From: Bimastos eiseni
Taxonomy: Eukaryota; Annelida; Clitellata; Crassiclitellata; Lumbricidae
NCBI GenBank assembly: GCA_959347315.1
Contig: OY365822.1
Span: 7,338,714 to 7,402,713 of the forward strand
DNA: 64,000 nt
Reading direction: 5' to 3'
Shown here: positions 22,325-34,383 of the stretch, piece by piece
Numbering within the stretch: position 1 is the first letter of the stretch
How the letters are laid out: every line of letters starts with the position of its first letter
The notes under the pieces: generated by a model
What the model saw: the letters and a program-made list of their open reading frames with translations, nothing else
Databases searched by the model: none
What the model was told of the DNA's origin: nothing
Program-made: the position numbers and the translations under genes

Positions 22325-22403
22325 CGTCCGTCCGTCCGTCCGTCCGTCCGTCCGTCCGTCCGTCCGTCCGTCCCTCCCTCCCTCCCTCCCTCCCTCCCTC
22401 CCT
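22288..22403. repeat. Compound microsatellite TCTG then TCCG then TCCC
   Basis: Three adjoining tetranucleotide blocks differ from each other by single substitutions: (TCTG)n, (TCCG)n, (TCCC)n. Confidence 0.95.
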
Positions 22404-22760
22404 ACGACCTATGTATGTTCACCCGTGCATGACCAGTATTCCCATTCTTACCTACTCTACTAATCTCCCACAAGGGCCGGCCATCTTGCCACTTTCCCTC
22501 ACTGCCACCCCCCTTCCCCGCCATCCCTTTGCCCAACGAACAAATCTTGCCCATCGCTTCCTAGCTGCTGCTTTGCACGCTGCTTCCAAGAAATTGTCCG
22601 ACAATGGAGAGGAACGCCTGACAAGGGATGAAAGGAAGTGTGGCCGCGGGGAGAGTGACATTCAACTAAGAAGAAAAGAGTTCTTCACGGACTGTCGTCT
22701 GATAGCAATTGAACCAGAGTCAAAGAATGAACTCTATCATTTTTATTAGTACCATTATTT
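22404..22760. other. Unassigned stretch with a 112-codon open frame
   Basis: The plus frame 22411-22749 is open and of fairly normal composition after its first third, but no family was recognised and no splice context was evident. It is treated as non-coding or unknown. Confidence 0.3.
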
Positions 22761-22769
22761 ATCTTCATC

Positions 22770-22985
22770 GACCTCATCATCATCATCATCGTCGTCGTCG
22801 TCATCAGTCATCATCATCATCATCATTATCAATGATGGTGATGATGATGGTGGTGATGGTCATACGACGGTGGTAGCGGTGACGATGACGATGTTGAAGA
22901 TGCTGCTGCTGATGATGATGATGATTACGATGAGAGTGGTGATGATGATGACGACGACGATGTTGCTGCCGATGATGACAGTTCA
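22770..22985. repeat. (GAT/GAC)n microsatellite, inverted halves
   Basis: CATCATCGTCGTC to about 22830, then GATGATGGTGATG to 22980. The two halves are complementary and could form a long hairpin. Confidence 0.85.
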
Positions 22986-23500
22986 TTCATTGATTTGATC
23001 GTTTAGTTCTGTCAACATCCTACTCGGTTCAGAGCGCCCTGTACACCTTCATCTTTGGGCTGTTTGCATAGAAGTCCACATGGGTTGGCTGAAACCATCA
23101 TAAACGAATCTGGAGCGTGGGGTTAACCGACATAGGCCTACGTCTTCCTTCCATTCACCCCTCCACCTTCTATCCAACCCCTAGCTAGGGTGATCATTGC
23201 CCGTTCGTCATTTTTGAACTTTGTCTCTGTGAGATTGATGAAACACAAAAGTTGGAATTTTAACTTGGATGGGGGTCGCATTTCTGAGGCTTTTACTTTT
23301 GTCCAATATGGCATTTCCATCATAGCAAATATTTACACGTATACACACTACGTATACAGTTTGACACAATATACATAATTATATATATATATATGCATTT
23401 GTATATATAGTATGATTTTTATACATACAAATATGCATATAAATGCGTTTAGATAATACTAATACATGAGTCATAAAATGTTGTTGGGAGAAAAAAAATT
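22986..23500. other. Unassigned stretch with (TA)n
   Basis: No recognised gene. (TA)n and ATACA runs at 23335-23440. Confidence 0.5.
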
Positions 23501-23509
23501 CATGTATTG

Positions 23510-23800
23510 GTGAATGCGTGTGGATGGGTGAATGGATACAATATAAAGATGAATAGATGGGTGAATGGATAGATTAACTAATGGGTGTGTGAGTGGACGA
23601 ATAAGGATGAATAGATTGATGGGTGGATGGGTGTGTAGGTGGGTGAACGGATGAATGAATTGGTGAATGGCAGACTGGCTGGATGAATTGACGAACGGAT
23701 GGATTTATGAATGAATAGATTTATGAACGGACGGACGGATGGATGGATGGATGGATGGATGGATAGCCGTGTAGATGTATGGATGAATGTATGGATGAAT
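23510..23800. repeat. GGATGAAT / GGTG tetranucleotide repeat
   Basis: Diverged GATGG, GAATG and GTGG units, with a pure (GGAT)n block at 23735-23765. Confidence 0.85.
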
Positions 23801-24061
23801 GACTCATGCTATATGAAGCACATATGGTGTCAGATCCGTCGATGATTGACAGGTGTGTGAAGAGGGGAGGAGGGGAGACAAAGTTTCCGCCCCTTTCTCT
23901 CCCTCTAGGCCGACGCCACCGGAAATAAACAGTCGCACCTGTTGGCCGGAAACGAGGCGGAAACCAGGTCAACATCTCTCCAGCAATTAGTTCCGTTGAC
24001 AGGTCAAGGAGATGTTATACCAACGACCAACTATCCGCTCTAAACAGTGTCATCGACCTAC

Positions 24062-24157
24062 AACACACACACACACACACACACGCGCACACACACACAC
24101 ACACACACACGCACACACACACACACACACACACGCACACTCACACACACACACGCG

Positions 24158-24188
<31 letters not shown>

Positions 24189-24245
24189 ACACACGCGCAC
24201 ACTCACACACACACATACCTACACACACACACACAAACACCCACC
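24062..24245. repeat. (CA)n microsatellite
   Basis: About 180 bases of CA dinucleotide with CG and CT interruptions. His-Thr frames are artefacts. Confidence 0.95.
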
Positions 24246-24387
24246 CACTCGTATGCAGTTTTGTATTTCGGTTTTATACATTATATCTCTCATACACATA
24301 TTCGGCAATCCCAACGATATTATGAAAGTACTCACAAATCGATATTAAACGAACTGTATACATATATATATATATATATATATATAT

Positions 24388-24466
24388 GTTTTTATTAAAA
24401 GACCATATAGGATAACTCAATACCATTGGGAGCATGCCCTATATAAATACTCATTTGCAATTAAAC
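24388..24466 (+). mobile_element. 80-bp element between AT microsatellites, copy 1
   Basis: Begins GTTTTTATTAAAAGACCATA and ends CATTTGCAATTAAAC. It contains CCCTATATAAATA, related to the GGCGCTATATAAA tail. (TA)n lies on both sides. A copy with a few differences is at 25601-25679. Confidence 0.75.
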
Positions 24467-24859
24467 ATATATATATATATATATATATACACATATTATA
24501 TATATATATATATATAATGTGAACGGACTTTAAACGATATGTTGATCGCTTTATCTCACTGAGCTTCTTCTTTGTTTCTCTTCCTTCCCGTCCGTGTGTT
24601 TATATGTGTGTTCGTGTGCGTGTGTGTACAAGGTCGTGTGCTGTTGGGTGGTGACGGTGTTGTAAGTTTTGCAGTCTTTACACAATTGTTTATTGTTTTT
24701 CAGCGTTTTTTCCTTAAGGGTTGCAAGGTCATTTGTAGGCAATAGGTCAAGACCAATGCAGGTCTTTAGTATCTGATACAATCCACATACAAATAAAACT
24801 CACACGCAAACACACACACTCTGACTGGGTGTCTCTGTGTATCTGTCTGCCTGCTTGTC

Positions 24860-24869
24860 TCCCTTTCCC

Positions 24870-24902
<33 letters not shown>

Positions 24903-24909
24903 GTCTGTC

Positions 24910-24953
<44 letters not shown>

Positions 24954-24955
24954 GC
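24860..24955. repeat. (CTGT)n then (TC)n microsatellite
   Basis: TCTG units followed by (TC)n to 24952. The flanking 24470-24860 and 24960-25600 show no recognised gene. Confidence 0.9.
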
Positions 24956-25600
24956 ATAAACACCTACATTCTGACCTACATAAGCAAAGTACTTTTTGCG
25001 CATACAAACCAGAACTGATGCATCCTGAGATTATGAGGGAAACGTGCACGGTTGCTAGAGTAGAGGTTGTGCTGGACGCCTGCAGGACGCATGGTCCACC
25101 ATCTTATTATGTAATCGTCAGTGTTTCACCTTCCTAACAGTGTTGAGAATATACAAGTTACTGTTTTCCGACTTTCAGTGATTGTTGTTGAGTATCGAGT
25201 TGAAGAACAAGAGTGAGTTTGGAGTTGAAACATTTGGAAATGTTCGCGGTTAAGTAGATTCCCATTTCATTAGTTGATATGGGAAATTTGCAGTCTATGT
25301 ACGTAATTAATTATATATGTATAATCACATCTATGTGTATCTTTAATTGTATATATATATATATATATTTATATAATTTAAAATTTTGTTTACGGACTGG
25401 AGTTGAGTCTTATATATATAGACGTTCTTGTCTTATCTTCTTACTGTGTGATAGTGTGAAATAAAATAAATGTTTTAACGGTTACATTTGTGTACGTTTT
25501 ATGTGGAAATAACTTTTACTCGATGCATATAAAATTGCCGCCGGCCATCCGCTTCCGTTTAACTTCGTCAGCAAGAAATATTTTGCATATATATATTAAT

Positions 25601-25679
25601 GTTTTTATTAAAAAACCATATAGGATAACTCAATACCATGGGGAGCATGCCCTAAATAAAAGTTCATTTGCAATTAAAC
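25601..25679 (+). mobile_element. 80-bp element between AT microsatellites, copy 2
   Basis: Same start and end as the copy at 24388, again followed by CATATATA. The adjoining (TA)n on the right is part of the pattern. Confidence 0.75.
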
Positions 25680-25719
25680 ATATATATACATATATATTAT
25701 ATATATATATATATGAGTA

Positions 25720-26100
25720 ATTCAAGTTGATTCACAACAATAACGATTTTAAGTATAGGGTTGAACGAGAAAAATAATGGACAATTCTCAAGAAAGCATT
25801 TTACAAGTATTAATTTCTTAATAAACGAACTTAAGAAGAATATTTAAGAGAAAACAAAACTTGCTAACATTATCAGATTCGAAAGGTTATTCTGTGGCAT
25901 CACATTTAGAATGAATTATTAAGTCAAGCCATTTAAGCCATTCATCGTTTAATTTAAAACGGACAAACCGCGTCTCCTGCCTATAGGAACTCCTCGTCTT
26001 CGTTTTACACATCTTTGAAAACTGTCATTTTCAGCCGCGGTTGGGCCGTGAGTAGATATCTTGAAGGGGCGCTATATCAAGTTTTGATTGATTGATTGAT
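25720..26100. other. Unassigned AT-rich stretch ending in an element tail
   Basis: No recognised gene. At 26067 GGGGCGCTATATCAAG runs into TTGATTGATTGATTGATG, a retroelement-like tail with its microsatellite. Confidence 0.5.
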
Positions 26101-26169
26101 GTTAACATGCCTACTATGAACGGATTCGAACGTTTTTTGCCGGAGTCTAATTCAGATGTACTTACGGCA

Positions 26170-26325
26170 GCCAAACAATGAGTCCATAACGTTGTACTCT
26201 AACTTTTAGAAACGACGACGCCTAGCGAATGAAGGACTAGTCAACCTTACAGAGGTAACGGATATTGAACTCAATCCATCTGTTGTGCACGCCAGTCTTT
26301 ATTTTCCATTGCTCTACGGCCCACT
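26170..26325 (-). mobile_element. tRNA-derived SINE, family B
   Basis: On the minus strand GGGCCGTAGAGCAATGG (tRNA-like A-box region) is followed by the body GACTAGTCCTTCATTCGCTA and GGCGTCGTCGTTT. The B-box is diverged. The same layout occurs at 35690-35815. Confidence 0.6.
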
Positions 26326-26342
26326 TCCTTCAGGTATTATGA

Positions 26343-26568
26343 CTGAAGTGATGATGATGGAGTAATGATAAGGGTGGGTGTGATGATTGCTATGGTGATG
26401 ATGGGGATGGCGATCATAATATTATACAGAATGTGTATCGCTTTTCAGTAGTAATTGATTATGCCTTATGTCATCATGATCATCATTATCACCATCATCA
26501 TCATCCCCATCATCACCATAGCAATCATCACCCCACCCTCATCATTCCCCCATCATCATCACTTTATA
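26343..26568. repeat. Large inverted repeat, about 65-bp arms
   Basis: GTGATGATTGCTATGGTGAT in the left arm (about 26380) recurs as its reverse complement in the right arm (about 26520). Arms at roughly 26343-26410 and 26500-26568 match closely around a 90-base spacer. It is built on GAT-type repeats but includes non-repetitive bases. Confidence 0.8.
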
Positions 26569-27285
26569 TTTATAATAATTATGACTAGCCAACCTGTTGT
26601 CTGCCAAGTCACCGTTACACTTACAGTCACCGCTTTCTTTACCATTCCCATGTGCAATAATTAACAATTAGTCACAATGAATAATTCCCCATCTGCTTTA
26701 CACCAAGCTAACTGTTTGCTTTATAGTAGTCACATACTTTGCTCCCTACTAATCTGGTTAAATAGCCATCTGACTAACTGCATTTGGGTTAAATTTGGTT
26801 AAATAGTCACCGTGACAAACTGTATTTGAACCATCCTATAGCATGGATGGCAAAGATTCCCGTAGTCCAGACGTGAACACGACCTCATCTTTATTTCTAC
26901 GAACATCGCCAACCAACCTGCATTACACATCGTTTCTAGCATCCCTGCTGAGCAACGCGCACAATCACCCCGGCGAAATCGAGGTCGTGTTACTGAAAAA
27001 CGACCTGCTCCAATTTCGCGATCGTCAATAAAATTCTACCGCGTGAAGGTCGCCTCTGTTTACCCCGCTTCTTCAACGACGACCGACTTGAACCCTAATT
27101 CTTCCGGACTGTAAGATACTCGGCTGAGCGCCAAGGAACACGAAACAACCTCAGTCTGTGCGTGGGCAGTAATGAGCAGGGTTGATGAAGATAGTGGTTT
27201 ATCGTACTAGTCGTCTATACAGCGTGCTTACTTACTAGCAAATGCATTAACAACGCTGGTCCACTTTCGGTACTGCTTCTGCTGG
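26569..27285. other. Unassigned stretch
   Basis: A 62-codon frame (26843-27031) of normal composition has no recognised family or splice context. No gene is called. Confidence 0.4.
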
Positions 27286-27289
27286 TACG

Positions 27290-27645
27290 GTGCCCCCTCT
27301 GCACGCAGGGCTGTGTTCAACCAGCCGGCTTGTAGCCTGCACAGCTATACCCACCGGTCGTCAGCCTCTGGCCTGCTGACGCTGGGCTTGCCACTCAGCC
27401 TAGGGGCGGGCAGGGTCAATCGGACAAAGCGGTTGCCAGGCTGCAAAGCCCGCAGCGTGATACCATTGGTTGTCCGCAGCGCTCGCTGTCCAATGGCGCG
27501 CCGAAGATCTGGGTCGGGTCGCTTTGGCGGTGTCACGTGACGGACGGTGATTGGCAGGCGGGCTCGATTGACGACGCTTACTACGATGATAGTCTTCGGT
27601 TCGTGCGTCCGTCAGTCGATCTGTGGATTCACAGAAGAGGGATAT

Positions 27646-27688
<43 letters not shown>

Positions 27689-28170
27689 AGAGAGGGAGCG
27701 AGAGATGTTATTACGATTCAGTCAGGGATTATAGCGGACGACAACGGGTTCAACGTAGCACACGAAGGAGGAGGAGCGGAGGAGGAGGAAGAAGATACAT
27801 GGCGTCAGGTTCGATCGCTGTCTCTTCGTTCAGATAGGGTCCCTTGTAGGGTCCCCTCGCGGTTCCCCGATCGCCCGACGGGCCTTCGCAGGACCTCACG
27901 GCGGTGGCTACGGCGGCCGAGCGGGCGGTCGGTGAGAGCCAGTCCTCCTGCCCAACGGTCGGGAGGAAGCGATGGAGTCCATAGCCGTAACATGGTTTCT
28001 TTCCGTAGCCATTGATGTCTGCGTTTTCAGAGTCCGTCCACCATCTTTAGAAAGCGTAACAATCAGTTCTTTCGCTCTGCCGTACATCCAACTAGCCATT
28101 GTACTCGACACGCGTGTGTGATCGAGGTGCCTGTGACGCGTGCCAGCGTCTAATTCATAGACGCGCAATT
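27290..28170. promoter_or_regulatory. CpG-rich segment with CCAAT motifs
   Basis: Markedly CpG-dense compared with its surroundings. It contains CCATTGG (about 27464), CCAATGG (about 27491) and GATTGGC (about 27549), and a (GA)n tract at 27647-27690. Such unmethylated CpG islands often mark promoters; no attached exon could be identified. Open frames on both strands reflect high GC. Confidence 0.4.
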
Positions 28171-28179
28171 GTTCCTGTA

Positions 28180-29155
28180 TTACGCAGCTGCTCGGTTTAA
28201 TACGCAGTTATTTTCTGCTCTTGGGCGCTGTTCGGGGTCTATCAGAGGGAGGGGTCTGGCTCTTGCACTTTCGTTTTTAATTAATCGGATTGTTCTTAAT
28301 CATCTGTTTGATACAGAACGGTTCTTTTATGTGCTCGTTATCCAACTTCCTTGTTCTTCGTTCATTGGTTGTGCTTAAAAATTTATTATTCGTAATAATC
28401 AGAAATTATTGTCTTATTTTGTTGGTACTCTGTCTAAAGATGGTTTTGTTTTTTTCACAACTCTATGGTATCGTCATGGTAACGAGAAGCGTGGAGCTTC
28501 CGCGGCCGAAAGTTCGGCCTAAAAACCGCACAGAAAAAGTACTTCTGCCGCTGAAAGTTCTTCGTATATGACATTGTCTAACTGCGACATTAACCCTAAC
28601 CCTGGTCCTAAAACACCCTCACGACGCCTACCCTGACCATAACTGACCCTCACGATGCCTAATCTGGCCCTATAGCGGACCCTCACGACGCATATTACAT
28701 ATTACAAATTTTAGGTGTTCTTAACAGTGCGCGATGGTTGCGCATGCGCAGAGGCCTTTACGCTCAAAATTTTGTATGAGCTCGGCCGTAGAAGTAAATT
28801 TTTTCATATTTTTGGGCCGAAGGTTCGGACACAGAAGATTTATCCTAACGAAAATGCCTGCTCTTTGTGCTTGCAATGCGCCACATTTACATTACGTTAG
28901 AGATCTCACTGTATAGTTTCTCTGCCTGCTTCTCAATGCGCGGTCCTTGTGTCTTTTCGGGATGTTTTGCTCAGGGATCCTTCCAGTTCTCTTCTCCGCA
29001 AAAATGACCACAGCTCCAAATATTGCTTTCACGCCTCCGTTACAAGATCACGGCAAGTTTCATTTTCTTTCTTCTATCGAGTTCGTTTGATCAATACTTG
29101 ATCGTGATTTGGTCCTTGATCAAGGCTCTTGTATTCGTTCTATTACTAGGTTAAT
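28180..29155. other. Unassigned stretch
   Basis: No recognised gene. Contains AACCCTAACCCT (two telomere-type repeats) at about 28592, a loose CCCTCACGACGCCTA repeat at 28610-28690, and an X-box-like ATCGTCATGGTAAC at 28470-28483. Confidence 0.5.
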
Positions 29156-29160
29156 TTGTA

Positions 29161-29414
29161 CAGTGGTGGAAATGGTTACTGCTCAGAGCTATAGAGGAGG
29201 CACAATGAAACAATTATTTTTAGGACGTACTGAGCAGGAACAGTGAATTTTTCTTATTTTCTTTCTTGTATATGTAAATATGTAGATATGTAAATGTCTG
29301 ATTTTATGCTTGTTTACAGAATACTTGAGTGACATTAATGAAATTGCTGACTTTTAACGTGTAAGAACGATTTTTAGTTTGTAACAGGGTGGTGCAATAA
29401 TTATTTCCACCATG
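29161..29414. mobile_element. MITE-like element with Tc1-type ends
   Basis: The left end is TA-CAGTGGTGGAAAT and the right end ATTTCCACCATG, an imperfect terminal inverted repeat over about 255 bases, with TAATTATT-type sequence just inside the right end. TACAGTGGTGGAAAT is like the ends of Tc1/mariner elements. Too short to code for a transposase. Confidence 0.5.
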
Positions 29415-30480
29415 GATGATGTAGGCATTTGTTCAATAATTATCAATCTTTAGTTTTCGCTCCTTGATTAGAATCTTGCATTCGCCCTTTGTTCAAATTC
29501 GTTGTGTTTGTCCTTTTGATAAATTAAATTACTGTTCTCGTTCTTTGATCAAGTTTTGTTCTCGTTCTTTGATAATTTTTCTCACCGTTTTCGACGCCTT
29601 TCTGTCATTTTCACGCCTGTCTCATTGGTGATATGCCCAGGAAGTAATTGTTCTTCGTTCCCTGTGTAAATGTCCCTATGTTTCGTCCTGTCATTCTTCT
29701 AAAATTTCTCGATTTTGATGGACTTCACAAAGTTCCTGAAGACGTTCTTTCTTTCGGTGCAGTTATTTTTTCTCGTTTTTTGATTATCTTTTTCTGGCTA
29801 TTTTGGTTCTTATCACGCGATTTATCTTCTCGATCTAAATGGCCTGATTACGATTTAATTGTTCTTGATTTTTTTTTTCTTGCATAGTTCTCCAATTTTC
29901 TCGGACTCTGCTATATCCACAAACAAACTCTAAGTCTCTTATTCTTATTCTTTTATATCTCTGCAACATCCAATAGCCATTGAGTTACTTCTGATTTCAC
30001 CTGATGCAGTTCATACGTTTACCAGCGTTTCATTATTTTTTTTATGCTTTCTAAAACCTTTTTCACGCATGCTTTCAAGTTGGGCCAGTATTGTGTATTC
30101 TTAGTGCTCCGATCAATAGCGTCTGGATTCATGTCCCCGCAGGGCCTGAAATTTATTTAATTTCTCTGTTCCACGTTTTCCCTCTGGTCAATTCTGCTAT
30201 AATGAGCACACTGACCGTACACTGCTCTCGGCGGAGAGAGCAGGTAAGATGGGCCTGGCGACCGCCCTCGTACACAAAGGGTCCAAGGCTGAGAATATTA
30301 AGTCTGTAACACCTCGTATCTTGTATACATACCTGCTTCTCACAGCCACTCTTTCTTATAGCCTTCCTTGATTGCTGTAACATCTTCATATCGCTCACTC
30401 GTGCAATGCGTCTAAGCTCATACTTTTTACACTATTTACAGCAGGCATAGGAGGCACTTCGTAACTATGTCTATGACACG
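29415..30480. other. Unassigned T-rich stretch
   Basis: TTCTCGTTCTTTGAT recurs near 29540 and 29565. No recognised exon. Confidence 0.5.
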
Positions 30481-30486
30481 TAATTT

Positions 30487-30487
<1 letters not shown>

Positions 30488-30558
<71 letters not shown>
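30488..30558. repeat. (TA)n microsatellite
   Basis: About 35 pure TA units. (CA)n(TA)n follows at 30620-30660, and more (TA)n at 31000-31030, 31080-31150, 31230-31275 and 31450-31490. Confidence 0.97.
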
Positions 30559-30561
<3 letters not shown>

Positions 30562-30619
30562 CATAACAAACGTAGAGCGGTATATATAAGTTACTACTCC
30601 ATTTACACATCCCCCATGG

Positions 30620-30659
<40 letters not shown>

Positions 30660-30771
30660 GTGTTATTTATATGCACCTAATGATGAAACAATTATATTAT
30701 AATTGCGTTTATACATACCTATTATTAATGAATATATACATATTCATGAAGTTGTATAGGTTTGTAGGTCT

Positions 30772-30890
30772 GTGATGATGGTGAGTTCTTAGCCCGCAGG
30801 GAATGAATGGTCCATTGACTTTTCTGCACTGGGACGGGGGTTGAGATGCGTGGGTGGCTTCCCAATGATATTCTCACTGGTATATATAAT
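30772..30890 (+). repeat. Dispersed repeat shared with 63845-63960
   Basis: GATGGTGAGTTCTTAGCCCG, GGTCCATTG, GGGGTTGAGATG and GGTGGCTT occur in the same order and spacing at 63845-63960. An interspersed family of unknown class. Confidence 0.65.
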
Positions 30891-30995
30891 TGTCCACTGG
30901 TCGGTGTATAGGCCTATGTATGTATGTGCTTGTTGAAGTATAGATTCGAACCTACAACCATGCATCCACGGTCACAAGGCACGAATCTAATTGCA

Positions 30996-31037
<42 letters not shown>

Positions 31038-31444
31038 ATTGTATATGCTTACATGTATAATTTTAAAAGGCAGTTGATATATATATATATACACACATAT
31101 ATATATATATATAAATATGTAAGGGCCTATATAAATATATATATATATAAAGCGTGTCCATAAGTTGCAAACATTATAAGTCGAATTTGAATGATAAAAT
31201 ATATATGCAAATACGGGTAGAATTGAGATATATGTATATATATATATATATCTCATATATATATATATATATTTATTTATTTATTTATATATGGTCTCTA
31301 TATATACTATTGATACGGACGCCTAGAATTGTAAGAAATATGATTCTAGAATGAGTGTAAATGTAGTACTTTTGTGTTACACACTTACATGTAAACGACC
31401 TAAAACGGTCTATATACGTTTACATATTACATACATAATATATG

Positions 31445-31494
<50 letters not shown>

Positions 31495-31499
31495 TATTT

Positions 31500-31950
31500 A
31501 CACATTTTAAATATGTTGAGTAAATGAAGTTTCTTTGCGGAGTCAAAAACAGAATAAAGTTTATTTTTCAACTGTGCATTAACCTGTATTTAAATCGCGT
31601 TATATTACGATGCAATCTATACTTGAAATTCAGAGTCGCTCCCAACCAGAAATGGTTTGAACACTTGAGGCGTTTCCGAAACATGGGAAGAGAAATGTTA
31701 TAGTTAGCTCAAGTCACAGTTCCCATGGAAGATGGTTCCAACTGTTAATTTGAGAATGTCCTTCATACTCAACTGCTCAACAATGCTCTGAGCTTTGTTG
31801 TGCGTGTCTTCCGTATAATCATATAAGCATTTGAAGAAGTGGTCGACTATGTCAAATGCGGTTGTATTGTATTATTAATGAATGCGCTATAAGAAAATAT
31901 ACTCAATTACAATTAGGTGGAAATAAGATTTAAACAGAGGACTATACTGC
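31500..31950. other. Unassigned stretch
   Basis: No recognised gene. Confidence 0.5.
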
Positions 31951-32102
31951 TGACGATGCTGATGATGGCGATGCGATGGTGATGGTGGTGATGATGATGA
32001 TGACGATGATGATGATGATGATGACGACGAGGATGATGACGACGATGGTGACGATGGTGGTGGTGAGATGATGATGATGGTGGTGATGGCGGTGATGATG
32101 AT
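31950..32102. repeat. (GATGGT)n microsatellite
   Basis: GAT, GGT and GAC triplets over 150 bases. Confidence 0.9.
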
Positions 32103-32339
32103 TGGGCGACGGAACTTTGTCAGCTTAGAATTTCTTTGATCTCACCAGAGTCGTTTAATTAAAACGACACGCGTAGTGTATGACTCCTGAGAGTCCTGAT
32201 AGTATAGGACTCTTTAGTTCATACAGTCACTAAAGATATCTATGCTAATTAATGGTAGTTAAGTCACCGTGATCCACAATTCCTCAGTATAATTGTTATA
32301 CAATATTATTCATCGCATCGCGCATTACTAATCTTTGCC

Positions 32340-32880
32340 CAAGTCCGACCTTCAATACCTTCTATTCAATAGAAGGTATTGTATGCCTTCTGTATGCCTT
32401 CTATACCTTCTATTATAGATACCGTACATACCTTCTATTCCTTCCCCACCTTCTATATCTTCTATATTTTCGATACCTTCTATACATTTTTACCTTCTAT
32501 ATACCTTCTACCATGCATTCCATACCTTTTATGTCATCCATACCTTCTATAACATCTATATACCTTCGATACCTTCTAAACCTTTTATACCTTTTGTACC
32601 TTCTGTATATCTTCTACTATGCCCTTCCTCTCTTCCATACCTTCTATGCCTTCCATACATTCTATATCCTCTATAATTCGATACCTTTAATACCTTTTAT
32701 ATACCTTCTATACTGTGTCCTGCATGCCTTCCTTACCTTCCAAGCCTTCCGTACCTTTCATGCCTGCTATAATATCTGTATACCTTCTAAATACCTTCTA
32801 TACCTGCCTATTAACATCTAGATAGGAGCTAATCTAGATGTTCATGACCTGGCATACCTTCTATGCCTTCAGTCACGCGT
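32340..32880. repeat. Diverged 10-bp minisatellite (CTATACCTTC)n
   Basis: TACCTTCTATA-like units about 10-12 bases long for more than 500 bases. A 14-bp perfect palindrome (CAATACCTTCTATT and its complement, one-base centre at 32367) is at the left edge, and AACATCTAGAT...ATCTAGATGTT at about 32813-32842 is at the right. Confidence 0.85.
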
Positions 32881-33230
32881 ACTGAGTAACAAAAACGAAT
32901 CGTATAGAAGTCTATTAGGGATTAATTGTTGTTGCAAGAGTGTTGCTCGTAACATCGCCCACTTTAATTTAAATGACACCCGTTTTCGCGAGGTCATGAT
33001 CCGCTTTTAACGAACTTGTCGTTTTATTGCAGGCATGACTTTCAACGGGCGCATGAATAGCAGATGACTGAGTGAAATTATGTCCTTGGTAACCCTGTGT
33101 CACAATCCGCATTCGCAATGAGGCGTGTTATATAACGTGGTGTTAATTCTGCGATTTAAGTATGCGCGTGGGCGGCAATTAATTAGAAGGCCATTAGGCT
33201 AATGAGGCGGGGAATTATTCCCAACCACGC
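32881..33230. other. Unassigned stretch
   Basis: No recognised gene. Confidence 0.5.
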
Positions 33231-33234
33231 ATGT

Positions 33235-33394
33235 ATGGGTGGGTGTATGTATGTGTGTATGTGTATGTATGTATGTGTGACTAGAGTTTGCACGAATGTA
33301 TGCGCTGAATATCGTATATGTGAATGTTTGTACTGCACAGTATGTATGTTTGTATCCATGTGTATACATATGTATGTTTTCTGTGTGTTTTTAT

Positions 33395-33425
<31 letters not shown>

Positions 33426-33450
33426 GTTTGTGTTTGTATGTTTGTGTGAC
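33235..33450. repeat. GTAT/GTGT and (TA)n microsatellites
   Basis: Short GTATGTAT runs, then (TA)n at 33395-33420. Confidence 0.8.
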
Positions 33451-33799
33451 ATTCTACGGCCGTGTCTCCGTCTGCTTCCTTCGTCAGCTGATTAAACTTC
33501 CTCTCGTTTTTAATGCTTATGATGCACCTTCGTTGTACCACGCTTTTGACAGGGTTTATTGGAACAAGGTAGACAGACAGACAGGCATGCAGGCAGGCAG
33601 ACAGACATAGGCAGACACACATTATGTCCATCTTAGTCATAGCGCATGCGTCTGTATACTAGAAAGGAAGCATTTTTTTATTACCTTCATCACGGACCAC
33701 ATCCAGAGCGGATTTTTGTGTCAGGTCACTGGCGCAACTATTATATGTTCCAGGTCATCTATTTTTAGAGTATCGATTGCATGCTTAATTTCACGCTAA

Positions 33800-34010
33800 A
33801 ATCGATTGCCTATGTATGTGCATATATATATACATGTATATATGTCTATATATATATATATATGTGCCAAGCGCTCGAAAGAAAATACTTAAATATATAC
33901 ATTTATGTACATCGATCTGTGTTTGGAAATAAATATATATATATACATTATATATATACTTATTTACATATTTATGAATATATAAGTTATATATTTGGTT
34001 ATGACACGCG
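33800..34010. repeat. (TA)n-rich tract
   Basis: Several (TA)n blocks mixed with CATG and TACA. No gene. Confidence 0.8.
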
Positions 34011-34383
34011 TGTAAATACGGTGTTGTCCCTTCTGGTGCGTGTGCTATTTAGGTCAGTTTGACAGCTATTTTTCTGGGTCATGTCAACAATTAGCGTCTT
34101 GCTGTTATTGAGGGAGGCTTCTTGTAGTTGAGGACAAGGAAAAGAAACAGGTGATAGGACAGAGAGAGAGACAGACAGACAGACAGACGTAATGACGGAC
34201 GGACGGAAGCAAGGAGGGACGAAGAGAATGGGAAGTATTGAGAGAGACAGAGGGTGTGAGAAAGAAACTTAAAGAAGAGCGAGAGGGCAAGATAGACGGA
34301 CAGACGGACGTATATAGAAGCAGACAGACTGACAGACGGAGAGACGGATATACTGAAATCGACCGACGGATGGCTAAGTGTGG

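Noticed and set aside
22411..22749. 112-codon frame as a gene
   Set aside because: No homology recognised and its N-terminal part is simple-sequence flank.
28470..28483. X-box-like ATCGTCATGGTAAC as a promoter element
   Set aside because: Fits the loose consensus, but no nearby gene or CpG context beyond ordinary sequence; likely chance.
28590..28605. Interstitial telomere (AACCCT)2
   Set aside because: Only two units; chance occurrence in a CCCTAA-like degenerate stretch.
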